Part shown: positions 1-13,357 of the stretch, piece by piece
How positions within the stretch are numbered: the stretch's first letter is position 1
Layout of the letters: the number at the start of each line of letters is the position of its first letter
Assembly (NCBI GenBank): GCA_964058805.1
Contig: CAXKVV010000437.1
Location: forward strand, 1 to 29,136
Reading direction: 5' to 3'
Length of the DNA: 29,136 nucleotides
DNA from: Schoenoplectus triqueter
Lineage: Eukaryota > Streptophyta > Magnoliopsida > Poales > Cyperaceae
Translations under genes and position numbers: made by a program
Notes under the pieces: model-generated
What the model was told of the DNA's origin: nothing
Seen by the model: the letters and a program-made list of their open reading frames with translations, nothing else
The model's database searches: none

Positions 1-3000
1 AGTTTTTTTTGTTTTTTTGATCATTTTTTTGCCTCAATAGCGCACATATATTCATATAAATTTATATGAATACTTCTAATATTATCTATTATATTTTTTA
101 TAATTAAATATTAAATGTGAAGATTCTATGACACTAATTTTGCATAAAAAACATAATACAGATGTATCAAAAACCGCTGTTTTGAGTTCTTCATAATTTT
201 TGGACCCATGGCTATACAGAAATTCATGGAAATTCATAGAAATTACTCCTAATAATGTATATTTTAACATTTTTCAGTTAACAATTCAATACGAATATTT
301 TACGACACCAATTTTGCACGAACTTAATGTGAATGCACACAAAAAAAACTGTTTAAAGAGTTTTTCATTATTTTTGACCTCATAACTATATATAAATTCG
401 TGAAAATTAAAATAAATACTCATAATTATGTCTATTATAAATTTTGTCAATTGATATTTCAATTGAATGTTCTACGATACTAATTTTGTACAAAACTTAA
501 TTCTATGCATTAAGTAATGTTGTTTAAACAAGTTGTCTGAGTTTTTCATCATTTTTGGCATCATAACTATACAATAAATTCATGCAAATTCATGAAAATT
601 CTCATAATTATGTCTACTAAAGATTTTCCAATTAATACTTCAATATGAATATAGTATGACATTAATTTTGCATAAAACCTAACCCTGCTGCATTAATAAC
701 TACTGTTTGTACAGATTGTTTGGCTCATTCATTATTTTTGGTCTCATAATTACACATAAATTTGTGAATGTTAGTATAAATACTTCTATATGTTTAATAC
801 AATGTTTTCCAATTAACAATTCAATATGAATATTCTACCCACCGAGATTGCACAAAAATTTATTCCGGCGCATTAAAAGTTGTTGATTAAATCGGTAGTT
901 TGAGTTTTTCATCAGTTCTGGCCTCATAACTATACATAATTTCGTGTTAATTCAAAAAGATTCTCCTAATATTGTCTATAAAATATTTTCATAATTAATT
1001 TTCCAATATGAATATTCTATGATCATATTTTTTTGATAAAACTAACTTAGATGTATTAAGAACAGTTTGTTTAAACAAGTTATTTGAATTTTTAATCTTT
1101 GTTGGCCTCATAACCGCACATAAATTTAAATTCACACAAATAGATATAAATAGTCCTAAAACTGTCTATTATGTGGTTTCATAGTTGATTATTTAATATG
1201 AATAGTCCATGATACTAATATTTACTCAATGGATGAATTAAAAACTATTGTTTAAACAAGTTATTTGAGTTTTTCATCATTGTTATCCACATAACTACAC
1301 AGACATTCATGCAAATTCATATAAATACTTCTAATTATGTCTATCTTAAGATTTTCTAATTAACACTTGAATACGAATATTCTAACACACTAATTTTGCA
1401 TAAAAAATAATTTGGATACATTAAAAATTATCGTTTAAACATGTTGTTTGAGTTTTTCATCATTTTTCACCTCATAACTATACAGTAATTAATGCAAATT
1501 CATATAAATACTTCGAGTTGTGTCTATTTTAACATTTTTTAATTAACACTTCAATAGAAACATTCTACGACACTAATCTTGCACATAAATTAGTTCGAAT
1601 GCATTAACAACTGTTGTTAAACATGTTGTTTCAGTTTTTTTTTATCATTTTTAGCCTCATAACTAAACAAAAATTCATGAAAATGCATATAAATACTTAT
1701 AATTATATCTATTTTAATATTTTCAATTAACACTTCAATATGAACATTATAGACACTAATTTTTCACAAAAAAATAATTCAGATGCAAGAAAAACTGTGG
1801 TTTAAATAGGTTATACCTAATAACGTCTATTAAATATTTGGTCTCATAAATACAAATAATTTCATGAATATTCATAAGGATATACCTAATAACGTCTATC
1901 AAATATTTTAATAAATAACTCCCAATATGAAGATTCTACGATAGTATTTTTTACACAACTTAATTTAGATGTATTAAAAACTATTGTTTAAACGAGTTGT
2001 TTGAGATTTTAATCATTTTTTGCCTCATAAATGCACATATATTCGTGTAAATTCATAAGGATACTCCTAATATCGCCTATTATATAATTTTATAGCTAAA
2101 TAACTAAATTCTACAATATTAATTTTGCTAAAACATACTTCAGATGAATTAAAAGCTATTGTTTAAACAAGTTGTTTCAGTAAATACTTCAATATGTACA
2201 TTTTTCAATACGTCTAATTCTATTTAACATTTTTCAATTAACACTTCAATTTGAACACTCCATAACACTATTTTAGCACAAAAAATAATTCTGATGCATT
2301 AAAAATAGCAGTTTTAACAAGTTGTTTCAGTTATTCATCATTTTAGCCCCATAACTATAAAGAAATTCATAAAAAATCATATCAATATTCCCAATTATGT
2401 CTATTTTAAATATTTCACGACACTAATTTTGTATAAAACTATTATGAATTGTTGTTTGAACAGGTTCTCTGTGTCTTTCATTATTTTTGGCCTCATAAAT
2501 ACACATATATTCATGAAAATTAATTAAAAACTAATAATTATGTTTATTTCAAAATTTCTAAATTAGCACTCAATATGAACATTCACCAACACTGAATTTG
2601 CACTAAACTCCATCCCGATGCACTAAAAATTATTGTTTAAACAGGTTGTTTGAGTTCTTCATCATATTTGGTCCATAAATACAAATAATGTTCTGTATGT
2701 TTGGAAGAATATACCTAATAATGTCTATCAAATGTATTTATAATTAACTCTCCAATATGAAGATTCTAGGACAGTATTTTTTAACAAAACATAATTTAGA
2801 TGTATTAAAAACTGTTGTTTAATCATGTTGTTTGAGCTTTTAATCATTTTTGACCTCATAACCGCACATATATTCGTTCAAATTCATATGGATACTGCTA
2901 ATACTTCTATTATATAATTTTATAGTTTAATATTCAATATTAATATTCTACAACATTAATTTTGCTAAAAATGTAATTTGGATGAATTAAAAGCTATTAT

Positions 3001-4600
3001 TTAAATATGTTTTTCAGTTTTTCATCATTTTGTCCTCATAACTACAAAGGAATTCATGAAAATTTAAATGAATACTCCTAATTATGTTTTGTTTTGAGAT
3101 TTTCCAATTAACACTTGAATATTAACATTCTACGATATTAATTTTGCATAAAACTTAAAGTGAGCGCATTAAAAACTGTTGTTTAAACAAATTGTTTGAG
3201 TTTTTAATAATTCTTGGCCTCATAATTACACATAAATTCATCAAAGTTAATATAAATACTCCTATATGTTTATTACAATGTTTTCCAATTAAGAATTCAA
3301 TATAAATTCTCCTATAATTACGCATTAAGAATTCTTGTTTCAACAGGTTGTTTGACTCTTTAATTTTTTTTGGTCACATAACTTCACATAAATTTATGAA
3401 AATTAATTTAAATACTTCTAATTATGTCTATTGCAAGATTTTATAATTAGTACTTCAATATAAAAATTCTACGACCCTGAATTTGCACAAGACTTCAACC
3501 CGGTGCATTAAAGCTGCTATTTAAACAGATTGTTTGAGTTTTTCGTCATATTTATCATAAAAATTCATAAATATAATTTCATAATTAAGATTTGATTTCA
3601 TAGTTAACTCTTCAATATAAATATTCTACGACCATAATTTTTGACAAAACTTAACTTAACTCATATGTATTAAAAATTATCTGTTTAAACAAGTTCGAGT
3701 TTTTAATTAGTTTTGATCTCATAATTGTATATAAATTCGTACAAATTCATTTGGATAGTCCTAATTTTGTCTATCATATGGTTTTATAGTTAAATATTCA
3801 ATATGAATATTCTACGGTACTAATATATTCTCAAAACTAAATTCGGATGAATTAAAAACTGTTGTTTAAACAAGTTATTTGAGTTTTTCATCATTTTTGC
3901 CTTCATAACTACACAACAATTCATGTAAATTAATATAAATACTTCTAATTATGTTTATTTTAAGATTTTCCATTAACACTTGAATACGAACATTCTATAA
4001 TACTAATTTTGCATAAAAAAAATAATTTGGATGCATTAGAAACTGCTGTTTCAACAGGTTATTTGCGTTTTTCATCATGTTTGGCCTCATAACTATACAG
4101 TAATTAATAAAATTTCATAAAAATACTTCTAGTTATGTTTATTTTTGATATTTTTCAATTAACACTTCAATAGGAACATTCTACGACACTAATTTTGCAC
4201 AAAAATAATTCAAATGCATTAAAAACTGCTGTGTAAACATGTTGTTTCAGTATTCATCATTTTAAGCCTCATAACTATGCAAAAATTAATGTAAATTCAT
4301 ATAAATAAATTTAATTATGTCTATTTTAACTTTTCAATTAACACACCAATAAGAATATTCTATGACACTAATTTTGCACAAGAAGTAATTTGGATGCATT
4401 AAAAACAGTTATTTAAACATCTTGTTGTCGTTTTTCATTAATTTTGACCTCATTACTATACAGAAACTCATGAAAATGCATATAAATACTTATAATTATA
4501 GCTATTTTAATATATTTTAATTAACACTTTTATATGAACATTCTAGACACTAATTTTCCACAAAAATTAATTCAGATGCATGACAAACTATGGTTTAAAA
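1..4600. repeat. Satellite sub-HOR 1 (approximate limits)
   Basis: First of three diverged ~4.4-kb higher-order repeats inside super-unit A. The diagnostic variant monomer containing AACCCTGCTGCATTAATAA is at 681; its equivalents lie at 5,101, 9,376 (AATCCTG variant) and 14,035, giving spacings of 4,420, 4,275 and 4,659 bp. Flanking monomers keep the same order, such as the TTGATTAAATCGGTAGTTT variant near 880 and 5,295. Limits are approximate because the junction with sub-HOR 2 does not coincide with a sharp sequence change. Confidence 0.72.
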
Positions 4601-6072
4601 AAAATATTTGAGTTTTTCATCATTTTTAGCTTCATAACTATACAGAAATTCATGTAAATTCATATAAATACTCCTAATTATGTATATTATAATACTTTTC
4701 AATTAACAATTCCATGCGAATATTCTACGACACCAATTTTGCACGGACTAAATGGGAATGCACTAAAATTGTTGTTTAAAGAGTTTTCATCATTTTTGAC
4801 CTCATTACTATACAAATTCATGGAAATTAAAATTAATACTCCTCATTATGTCTGTTGTATTATTTTTTAAATTGATATTTCAATTCAATATTTTTCGATA
4901 ATAATTTTACACAAAACATAATTCTCTGCATTAAATGATATTTTTTGAACAAGTTATCTGAGTTTTTCATCATTTTTAGCCTCATAACTATATAAAAATT
5001 CATGCAAATTCATGAAAATGCTCATAATTATGTCTACTAAAGATTTTTCAATTAATACTTCAATATGAATATTGTATGACACTAATTTTGCACAAAACCT
5101 AACCCTGCTGCATTAATAAGTGCTGTTTGTACATGTTGTTTGACTCATTCATTATTTTTGGTCTCATAAATTCATAAAAAATATTTTAGATAATCCTAGC
5201 TATGTCTATTTCAAGATTTTTCTAATTAACACTTCAATATGAACATTCTACACACCGACCTTGCACAAAAAATTATTTGGGTGCTTAAAAGTTGTTGATT
5301 AAATCGGTAGTTTAAGTGTTTTATTAGTTCTGACCTCATAACTATACGTAGTTTTGAGTAAATTCATAAATATTCTCCTAATGATGTCATTCAAATGTTT
5401 TCGACATTAATTCTCCAATACGAATATTCTCTGATCGTATTATTGACAAAACTTAAATCAGATGTATTAAAAAATGTTTGTTTCAACAAGTTGTTTGAGT
5501 TTTTAATCATTTGTGATTTTATAAACAAGTTGTATTAAAAACTGAATGTTCACATAAATTCATATAAATTCATACAGATAGTCCTAATATTGTCTATTAT
5601 GTGGTTTTATAGTTAAATATTCAATATGAATATTCTACGATGCTAATATTTACTCAACGGATGAATTAACTATTTGTTTACACAAACTGTTTGAGTTTTT
5701 CATCATTTTTGTCCACATAACTACAAAAAAAATCATGCAAATTCATAAAAAATACTCCTAATTATGTATGTTTGAAGATTTTTTAATTAACACTTGAATC
5801 TGAATATTATACGACATTAATTTTGCACACAAATTAATTTGAATGCACTCAAAACTGCTGTTCAAATATGTTGTTTCTGTTGTTTCATCATTTTTGGCCT
5901 CATAATACAGAAACTCATCCAAATTCTTGTAAATGCTCCTAATTATGTCTATTTTAATATTTCTCAATTAACACTTCAATACGAATATCTACAATACTAA
6001 TTTAGCACAAAATTAATTCAGATACATTAAAAACTTTGGTTTAAACAATGTCTATCAAATTAGTTTGATAAT

Positions 6073-6130
6073 TAGTTTTTAATACATCTTAATTAAGTTT
6101 TGTGTAAAATTACTGTCGTAGAATGTTCAT
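6073..6130 (-). repeat. Inverted satellite fragment 1
   Basis: About 58 bp reading AGTTTTTAATACATCTTAAT then AAGTTTTGTGTAAAATTACT then GTCGTAGAATGTTC. The reverse complement matches the normal monomer segment GAACATTCTACGACACTAATTTTGCAC...AACTTAAT...GATGCATTAAAAACT. Ordinary plus-oriented monomers flank it on both sides. Confidence 0.8.
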
Positions 6131-7499
6131 AATTATGTCTATCTTAACATTTTTTAATTAACACTTCAATATGAATATTTTTTGACACTAATTTTGTATA
6201 AAACATAATACTGGTGCATTATGAAATGTTGTTTGAGCAGATTGTTGAGTCTCTCATTATTTTTTGCCTCATAACTACACATAAGTTCGTAAAATTAATT
6301 TAAATATTCCTAGTTCTATCTATTTCAAAATTTTCTAATTAACACTTCAATATGAAAATTCAACGACACTGAATTTGCAATGAACTTCATCCCTGTACAT
6401 TAAAAGTTGTTGTTTAAACAGGTTGTTTTGAGTCCATCTTATTTTGTCTCATAAATACAAATAATTTCATGAAAGTTCGTAAGCATATACCTAATGAAGT
6501 CTATCAAATGTTTTTATAATTAAGTCCCCAATATGAAGATTCTACGGTACTATTATTTTAACAAAACTTAATTCATATGCATTAAAAACTGTTGTTTGAG
6601 CTTTCAAATAATTTTGGCACCATAACTGCACATATATTAGTGTAAATTCATATGAATACTTATAATATTATCTTATAGTTAAATATTCAATATGAATGCT
6701 CCAAAACATTAATATTGCTCAAAAAGTAATTCGGATGAATTAAAAAAACTATTATTTAAATAAATTATTTCAGTTTCTAATTATTTTTGTCTTCATAACA
6801 ACAAAAAAATCATGCAAATTCAAATAAATACTCCTAATTAAGTCTATTTTAATATTTTTCCAATTAATACTTGAATACGAACATTCTATGATATTAATTT
6901 TGCACAAAATATAATGTCACTACATTAAAAACTGTTGTTTAAATAAGTTATTTGTGTTTTTCATATTCTATTGGATCATAATTACATGGGAATTCGTGAA
7001 ACTCAATATAAATACTCCTAATTATGTATATTACAATGATTTTTAATTCACAATTCAATATGAATATTCTACGACACTAATTTTACACAAAACTTAATTC
7101 GGATGCATTAAAAACTACTATTTGAACTGGTTGTTTGAGTCTTTCATCATTTTGGTCTGATAAGTGATAACTACACATAAATTCATTCTAATTAATATAA
7201 ATATTTCATGTTATGTCTGTTATAATATTTTCATTCAATATTAACATTCTACGGCACTCATTTTGCACAAAAAATAATTCGGATGCATGAAAAACTGATG
7301 CTTAAACATGTTGTTTTAGCCTTATAACTGTATAGAAATTCATCAAAAATCTTATAAACACTCCTAATTATGTCTATTTTGATATTATTCTTTTAACAAG
7401 TCAATACAAACATTTTGCGACACTAATTATGCATAAAATTATTTTGGATTCATTAAAATCTTCGGTTTAAACAATGTCTAACAAATTTATTTTCATAAT

Positions 7500-7556
7500 T
7501 AGTTTTTCATACATCTTATTTAAGTTTTGAGCAAATTTAATGTCGTAGAATGTTTG
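7500..7556 (-). repeat. Inverted satellite fragment 2
   Basis: Same inverted monomer segment (TAGTTTTTCATACATCTTAT, then TAAGTTTTGAGC, then TGTCGTAGAATG), diverged from the copy at 6,073. The sequence before it, CGGTTTAAACAATGTCTAAC, resembles that before fragment 1, which suggests a single ancestral inversion spread by duplication. Confidence 0.75.
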
Positions 7557-10307
7557 TAATTATATCTATTTAAATATTTTTCAATTAACACCTCAATATG
7601 AATATTGTAAGACAATAATTTTGCGATGAACTTAATCTTGGTGCATTATGAACTGTTGTTTGAATAGGTTATTTGAGTCATTCATTATTTTTGGCCTTAT
7701 AACTAAACATAAATTCATGAAAATATATTTAAATAATCCTAATTATTTTTATTTAACAATTTCTAATTAATAATTCAATTTCAATATTCAACGACAGTGA
7801 GTTTGCACTAAACTTCACGTCGGTGCATTAAAAATTGCTTTTTGAACAGCTTGTTTGAGTTCTTCATCATATTTGATCTCATTAATTTCATGAAAATTCA
7901 TAATGATATACCTAATAATGTCTATCAAATGTTTTTATAATTAACTCTCCAATATGAACATTCTATGATAGTATTTTTGAACAAAACTGAATTCAGATCT
8001 ATTAAAATACTGTTGTTTAAACAAATTGTTTGAGTTTTAAATCAATTTTGGTCTCATAACTGCACATATATTCGTGAAGATTCATATGGATACTCCTAAT
8101 ATTGTCTATTATATAATTTGATCATTAAATATTCAATATTAATATTCTACAACATTAATTTTGCTCAAAATGTAATAGATGAATTAAAGCTACTGTTTAA
8201 ACAAGTTCTCTCAGTTTCCCATTATTTTTGTCCTCATAATAACAAACAAAACGTGCAAATTGAAATAAATACTTCTAAGTATCTCTATTTTAAAAAAATT
8301 CAATTAACACTTGAATACGAACATTCTACGATATTAATTTTGCACACAACTTAATGCGAGTGCCTTAAAAACTATTGTTTAAACAAGTTGTTTGAGCTTC
8401 TCATAATCTTTGGCCTCGTAATTATATATAAGTTAGTGAGAGTTAATATAAATACTCCTAATTATGTCTATTACAATGTATTTGAATTAACAATTCAATA
8501 TGAATATTTTTTGATACAAATTTTGCACAAAACTTTATCCCGATTCATTAAAAGTTGTTTGTTTAAACTGGTTGTTTGAGTTTTTTCATCATTTCTGGTC
8601 TCATAACTACACATAATTTCATACAAATTCATACAAATACTCCTTATAATGTACATCTAATGTACTTGGAATTAACTCATTATTATAATTATTTTGCGAT
8701 GCTCTTTTCACACAAAAATTAAATTGATGCATTAAAATCATTGTTTAAACAAGTTGTATTTTTGATCATTTTTGAATCATAAATGCACATAAATTCATAT
8801 AAATTTATATGAATACTCTTAAATAATCTATTATATTTTTTCTAAGTAAATATTAAATATGAAGATTGTATGATACTAGTTTTTCATAAAACTCAATACA
8901 GATGTATCAAAATCTGCTGTTTAATCAAGTTGTTTGAGTTCTTCATCATTTTTGTATATTTTAATCTTTTTCATTTAACAATTCAATACGAATATTCTAC
9001 TATACCAATTTTCACATGAACTAAATGTGAATGCACTAAAACTGTCGTTTAAAGAGTTTTCATCATTTTTGACCTCATAACTATACGTAAATTCATGCGG
9101 ATTAAAATTAATACTCCTAATTATGTCTGTTATAATGTTTTTTAAATTCATACTTCAATTAAATATTTTACAACAATAATTTTGCACAAAATATAATTCT
9201 ATGCATTAAATAATATTGTTTGAACAAGTTGTCTGAGATTTTAATCATTTTTGGCCTCATAACTATACAGAAATTCATGCAAATTCATGAAAATGCTCAT
9301 AATTATGTCTACTAAAGATTTTCCAATTAATACTTCAATATGAATATAATATGACACTAATTTTGTACAAAACCTAATCCTGCTGCATTAATAAGTGTTG
9401 TTTGTACAGGTTGTTTGACTCATTCATTATTTTTGGTCTCATAACTTCACATATATTCATAAAATATAATTTAGATACTCCTAGCTATGTCTATTTCAAT
9501 ATGAACATTCTACACACCGAGCTTGAACAAAAATTTATTCCGGTGCATTAAAAGTTGTTGATTAAATCAGTAGTTTGAGTTTATCATTAGTTCTGACCTC
9601 ATAACTATACGTAATTTCGTGTAAATTAATAAAGATTCTCCTAATAATATATGTCGAATATTTTCAATGTTAATTCTCCAATATGAATATTCTGCGATCG
9701 AATTTTTGACAAAATTTAAATCAGATGATTATAAACTGTTCTTTAAACAAGTTGTTTGAGTTTTTAATCATTTTGGCCTCTGAACTGCACATAAATTTAT
9801 ACAAATTCATATAAATAGTCCTAATATTGTCTATTATGTGGTTTTATAGTTAAATATTCAATATAAATATTCTATGATGCTAATATATACTCAACGAATG
9901 AATTGAAACTATTGTTTACACAAGCTGTTTGAGTTTTTCATCATTTCTGTCCACATAACTTGGAAGAAATTCATGGAAATTCATAACAATACTCCTAATT
10001 ATGTCTGTTTGAAGATTTATTAATTAACACTTGAATTTGAATATTCAACGAGACTAATTTTGCACAAAAAATAATTTGAATGCATTCAAAACTGTTGTTT
10101 TAATATGTTGTTTCATCATTTTTTGCCTCATAACTGTACATAAAACTCATCCAAATTCTTGTAAATGCTCCTAATTATGTCTATTTTAATATTTTTCAAT
10201 TAGCACTTCAATACGAACATTATACAACACTAATTTATCACAAAATTAATTCAGATACATTAAAAACTTCGGTTTCAACAATCTCTGTCAAATTCGTTTT
10301 CATAATT

Positions 10308-10365
10308 AGTTTTTAATACATCTTAATTAAGTTTTGTGTAAATTTACTGTCGTAGAATGTTCGTA
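10308..10365 (-). repeat. Inverted satellite fragment 3
   Basis: AGTTTTTAATACATCTTAAT followed by TAAGTTTTGTGTAAATTTAC and TGTCGTAGAATGTTCG. It is nearly identical to fragment 1 and lies 4,235 bp downstream, the HOR spacing, so it is the same inversion carried by the HOR duplication. Confidence 0.8.
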
Positions 10366-12268
10366 ATTATGTCTATGTTAATATTTTTCAATTAACACTT
10401 CAATATAAATATTCTTCGACATTAATTTGGTACAAAATATAATTCTGGTGCATTATGAAATGTGGTTTGAGCAGGTTGTATGAGTCTCTAATTATTTTTT
10501 GCCTCATAACTACACATAAATTCATGAAAATTAATTAAAATACTCCTAATTATGTATATTTCAAAATTTTCTAAATAACACTTCAGTATGAAAAATCGAC
10601 AACACTGAATTTGCACTAAACTTCATCTCAGAGCATTAAAAGCTGTTGTTTAAATAGGTTGTTTGAGTCCTTCATCTTATTTTGTTTCATAAATACACAT
10701 GGTTTCGTGAAAGTTCGTAAGCATATACCTGATAAAGTCTATCAAATGTTTTTATAATTAAGTCCCTAATATGAAGATTCTACGATAATATTTTTTAACA
10801 AAACTTAATTCATATATATTAAAAATTATTGTTTAAACAAGTTGTTTGTGCTTTGAATCAATTTTGGCACCATAACTGCATATATATTCGTGTAATTCAT
10901 ATGAATACTCATAATATTATCCATTATATTATTTTACAGATATTCAACAGGAATGTTCTACAACATTAATAATGCTCAAAAAGTAATTCCGATGAACTAA
11001 AAGCTATTATTTAAACAAATTATTTCAGTTTTTAATTGTTTTGTCTTCATAACAACAAGAAATTCATGACAATTCAAATAAATACTCATAATTATGTCTA
11101 TTTCAATATTTTTCAATTAACACTTGAATATGAACATTCTATGATTTTAATTTTGCACAAAACTTAATGCGACTGCATTAAAAACAACAGTTTTTTGTGT
11201 TTTTCATATTCTTTGGGCACATAATTACATGGCAATTCGTGAAAGTCAATATAAATACTCCTAATTATGTATATTACAATGATTTTTAATTCACAATTCA
11301 ATATGAATATTATACAACACTTATTTTGAACAAAACTTAATCCGGATGCATTCAAGCTACTATTTGAACTGGTTGTTTGAGCCTTTCATCATTTTTTGCC
11401 TGATAACTACACATATATTCGTTCTAATTAATATAAATATTGTATGTTATGTCTGCTATAAGATTTGTTGAGTATCACTTCAATATTAACATTCTATGAC
11501 ACCGAGTTTGCATAAAACTTTATCCTGATGCATTAAAAAATGCTGTTTAAACAGGTTGTTAGATTCTTTCATTATATTTGGTCTCGCAACTACACATAAA
11601 TTCAAAAATATTCTCCTAATAATGTCTATTAAATATTTTTATAATTAAATCTCCAATATGAATATTCTACAACCGTATTTTTTTGTCATAACTTATCTTA
11701 GATGTATTAAAAACTATTTGTTTAAACAAGTTGTTTGAGTTTTCAATTATGTTTTGGCGTCATAACCGCACCTAAATTCATATAAATTCATACAGATAGT
11801 ATGATTTAATAGTTAAATATTCAATATGAATATTCTATGATACTAATATTTACTCAAAACTTAATTCGGATAAATTAAAAACTGCTGTTTAAACAGGTTT
11901 TTTAAGTTTTCTTCATTTTAGTCCACATAACTACACTGAAATTCGTGCAAATTCATATAAATACTCCTAATTATGTCTATTTTAATATTTTCTAATTAGC
12001 ACTTGAATACAAACATTCTACGACACTAATTTTACACAAAAAATAATTTAGATTCATGAAAAACTGATGTTTAAACATGTTATTTTGGCCTTATAATTGT
12101 ATAGAAATTCATCCAAATTCTTATAAACACTCCTAATTATCTCTATTTTGATATTTTTAATTTAACACTTCATTACGAACATTTTTCAACATTAATTGTG
12201 CACAAAAATAATTTGGATTCATTAAAAACTTTAGTTTAAACAATGTCTACCAAAATTGATTTCATGAT

Positions 12269-12325
12269 AAGTTTTTAATACATCTTAATTAAGTTTTGTG
12301 TAAATTTATTGTCATAGAATGTTTG
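12269..12325 (-). repeat. Inverted satellite fragment 4
   Basis: AAGTTTTTAATACATCTTAA, TTAAGTTTTGTGTAAATTTA, TTGTCATAGAATG: the same inverted segment in sub-HOR 3. It is followed by TGCGACAAACTTAATCTTGG, closely matching the sequence after fragment 2 (TGCGATGAACTTAATCTTGG), so fragments 2 and 4 are likely HOR counterparts. Confidence 0.75.
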
Positions 12326-13357
12326 TAATTATGTCTATTTAAATATTTTTTAATTAACACTTCAATATGGATATTGTAAGACAATAATTTTGCGACAAAC
12401 TTAATCTTGGTGCATTATGAACTGTTGTTTGAACAGGTTATTTGAGTCATTCATTATTTTTGGCCTCGGGTCGAAACATAAATTCATGAAAATTGATTTA
12501 AATAATCTTAATTATTTTTTTTATAGTTTCTAGTTAATACTTCAATATAGATGTTCAATGACAGTGAATTTGCACTAAACTTCATGCCAGTGCTTTAAAA
12601 TCTCTTGTTTAAACTGCTTGTTTGTGTTCTTCATCATATTTGATTTCATAAATACAAACAGTTTCGTGAAAATTCATAAGGATATACTTAATAATGTCTA
12701 TCAAATGTTTTTATAATTAACTCTCCAATATGAAGATTCCACGACAGTTTTTTTTTTGAACAAAACTTAATTCAGATCGATTAAAAGCTATTGTTTAAAT
12801 AAGTTGTTTGAACTTTAAATCAATTTTGACCTCATAACTGCACATATATTCATGCAAATTCATATGGATACTTCTAATATTGTCTATTACATAATTTTAT
12901 ATTTAAATATTCAATATGAATGTTCTACAACATTAATTTTGCTCAAAACGTAATTCGGATGAATTAAAAGTTACTGTTTAAACAGGTTGTTTCAGTTCCC
13001 ATTATTTTTGTCCTCATAACAACAAAAAAGTCGTGCAAACTCAAATAAATACCGCTAAGTATCTCAATTTTACAATTTTCCAATTAACACTTGAATACGA
13101 ACATTCTACGATATTAATTTTGCTCACAACTTAATATGAGTGCCTTAAAAACTATTGTTTAAACAAGTTGTTTAAACTGCTTGTTTGAGTTTTTTTATCA
13201 TTTTCGGCCTCATAACTATACATAATTTCGTGCAAATTCATATGAATACTCATTATAATGTCCATCAAATGTATTTGAAATTAACTCAATATTATAATTA
13301 TTTTTGTGATGCTCTTTTCACACAGAAATTATTTTTCATACATTAGAAGTGTTGAAC

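Larger units (their letters stand above)
4600..8760. repeat. Satellite sub-HOR 2 (approximate limits)
   Basis: Second diverged copy of the ~4.4-kb monomer series, anchored by AACCCTGCTG at 5,101. It contains two inverted monomer fragments (about 6,073-6,130 and 7,500-7,556) with no counterpart that I could find in sub-HOR 1. It ends with a monomer containing GATGCTCTTTTCACAC near 8,700, which recurs at the end of sub-HOR 3 near 13,310. That shared terminal monomer supports boundaries at about 8,760 and 13,357. Confidence 0.7.
1..13357. repeat. Satellite array, super-HOR copy A (~13.36 kb)
   Basis: About 73 head-to-tail monomers averaging ~182 bp. Monomer phase is visible from the recurring block GTTTGAGTTTTTCATCAT, followed by GGCCTCATAACTACACAT, TATAAATACTCCTAATTATG, CAATTAACACTTCAATATGA, ATTCTACGACACTAATTTTG and GCATTAAAAACTGTTGTTTA. 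Successive starts of the GTTTGAG-type block fall near 531, 717, 898, 1081, 1261, 1444 and 1625. Neighbouring monomers differ substantially, yet the whole series restarts at about 13,358 with few changes, so this stretch is one complete super-unit. No gene is embedded in it. Short reading frames inside it are satellite sequence. A centromeric or pericentromeric role is inferred from unit length, AT-richness and organisation; no binding data are available. Confidence 0.93.
8760..13357. repeat. Satellite sub-HOR 3 (approximate limits)
   Basis: Third copy of the monomer series, anchored by AATCCTGCTG at 9,376. Its first monomer resembles the start of the window (TTTGATCATTTTT, then CACATAAATTCATATAAATT). 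Near 8,955 about 60 bp present in sub-HOR 1 are missing, so that TTTTTG joins directly to TATATTTTAA. It carries two inverted fragments (about 10,308-10,365 and 12,269-12,325). The next super-unit begins at its end. Confidence 0.7.

Noticed and set aside
200..385. Reading frame of 61 codons starting MDPWLYRNSW, repeated at 13,555
   Set aside because: It lies wholly in satellite sequence. The repetition comes from the 13.36-kb duplication, not from a conserved protein. The same applies to all other short frames in 1-18,010.
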